Shown here: positions 63,291 through 64,000 of the stretch, in pieces
Position numbering within the stretch: the stretch's first letter is position 1
How the letters are laid out: each line of letters opens with the position of its first letter
Assembly: GCF_901933205.1 (NCBI RefSeq)
Contig: NC_044599.1
Coordinates: 1,686,841-1,750,840 of the forward strand
Direction of reading: 5' to 3'
DNA length: 64,000 bases
From: Camarhynchus parvulus
Taxonomy: Eukaryota; Chordata; Aves; Passeriformes; Thraupidae
Notes under the pieces: model-generated
Databases searched by the model: none
What the model saw: the letters and a program-made list of their open reading frames with translations, nothing else
What the model was told of the DNA's origin: nothing
Translations under genes and position numbers: made by a program

Positions 63291-63600
63291 AGGCATCCCG
63301 CAGGCTCCGTTCCGGGCGGGGGGAGCCCCGGGGCCGCTGTCAGGCGGCAGCAGCAGCTGCGGAGGCTCCGGGCTGGGATCGCTGCTCCAATTAGCCGCAA
63401 TCGCGCTTCCCCGCCGCGCCTGACACCGAAAATCCGAAATAATTACCCGGCAGCGACAGGCGAGGCAGGAGCGGCTCCCGCTTAATTGAGTGTTTACAGC
63501 CTGGAAACAGCCCCCAGCCAGGCAAAACCCCCCCTCAGCCAGGGAAAACAGCTTCATCCCCCTCCTCATCCTCACAGAGCTCACCTGGGGGTCACCAGGT
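63290..63600. promoter_or_regulatory. candidate conserved non-coding element
   Basis: Unique sequence with TCGCTGCTCCAATTAGCCGC, CGAAATAATTACCCGGCAGC and CCGCTTAATTGAGTGTTTAC. It holds TAAT-type cores and a forkhead-like TGTTTAC. Confidence 0.4.
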
Positions 63601-63603
63601 GGG

Positions 63604-63778
63604 GAGGGAAAGGAAAGGAAAGGAAAGGAAAGGAAAGGAAAGGAAAGGAAAGGAAAGGAAAGGAAAGGAAAGGAAAGGAAAGGAAAGGAAAGGAAAGGAA
63701 AGGAAAGGAAAGGAAAGGAAAGGAAAGGAAAGGAAAGGAAAGGAAAGGAAAGGAAAGGAAAGGAAAGGAAAGGAAAGG
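63604..63778 (+). repeat. (GGAAA)n microsatellite
   Basis: An uninterrupted AAAGG pentanucleotide array of about 34 units, followed by GGACAGGACAGACAGCACAG units to 63905. The lack of interruptions suggests recent expansion and probable length polymorphism. Confidence 0.97.
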
Positions 63779-64000
63779 GGGAGAGGACAGGACAGGACAG
63801 ACAGCACAGGGCAGCACAGGGCAGGACAGACAGGAGAGGACAGGACAGACAGCACAGGGCAGCACAAGGCAGGACAGACAGGAGAGGACAGGACAGACAG
63901 CACAGGGCTCACAGGTGGCCCTCCCTGGCAGCGCTGTCACCGCTCCTCCAGCCCGTGGCTGATTTGCAATCGCGGCCGGGGCAGCTCCGGGTCCCGCTCC

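Noticed and set aside
55094..64000. STAC3 or R3HDM2 exons, expected next by human synteny
   Set aside because: No exon of either was recognised on the minus strand. They may lie beyond the window or be too diverged for reading by eye.

Overview
The window is vertebrate nuclear DNA, most likely from a bird and probably a passerine. Four genes lie in the same order and orientation as in human 12q13.3: the 3' part of LRP1 (+), NXPH4 (+), SHMT2 (+) and NDUFA4L2 (-). All have ordinary GT-AG introns. The sequence is extremely GC-rich and packed with minisatellites. It carries class II (ERVK-type) LTRs with 6-bp target-site duplications that resemble repeats I associate with passerines. This fits an avian microchromosome. 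The species call is inference; the gene calls rest on read-through exon translations.

Layout. 1-15430: 23 coding exons of LRP1 (about 1,045 residues), from the last LDL-receptor class A cluster through the furin site, last beta-propeller, EGF modules, membrane helix and tail with two NPxY motifs. Its 3'UTR runs to about 16440. 16450-20390: intergenic, with a GGGAAT-type G-rich array, a CpG-rich segment holding a CTCF-like site, and the NXPH4 promoter area. 20394-36843: NXPH4, a signal-peptide exon, a 15.6-kb intron and one large exon. 38790-47342: SHMT2, 12 coding exons, 501 residues, mitochondrial serine hydroxymethyltransferase. 49792-55094: NDUFA4L2 on the minus strand, 4 exons, 87 residues, tail-to-tail with SHMT2. 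55095-64000: no coding exons seen; an AT-rich island, minisatellites, a triple CRE cluster, a CTCF-like site and a (GGAAA)n array.

The genes are unrelated in pathway: an endocytic receptor, a secreted alpha-neurexin ligand, mitochondrial one-carbon metabolism, and a cytochrome-c-oxidase-associated paralogue known to respond to hypoxia in mammals. They share a neighbourhood, not an operon.

The most unusual signal is structural. In all four genes, short tandem duplications have copied splice junctions or terminal-exon tails into adjacent non-coding DNA. I call these exon-boundary echoes. There are more than a dozen, some with intact acceptors or donors, and they sit inside the minisatellites filling the introns. 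A related event duplicated the edge of an inserted LTR, so the process continued after that insertion. Separately, an antisense ERV remnant sits 13 bp from an LRP1 splice acceptor and has displaced its polypyrimidine tract.
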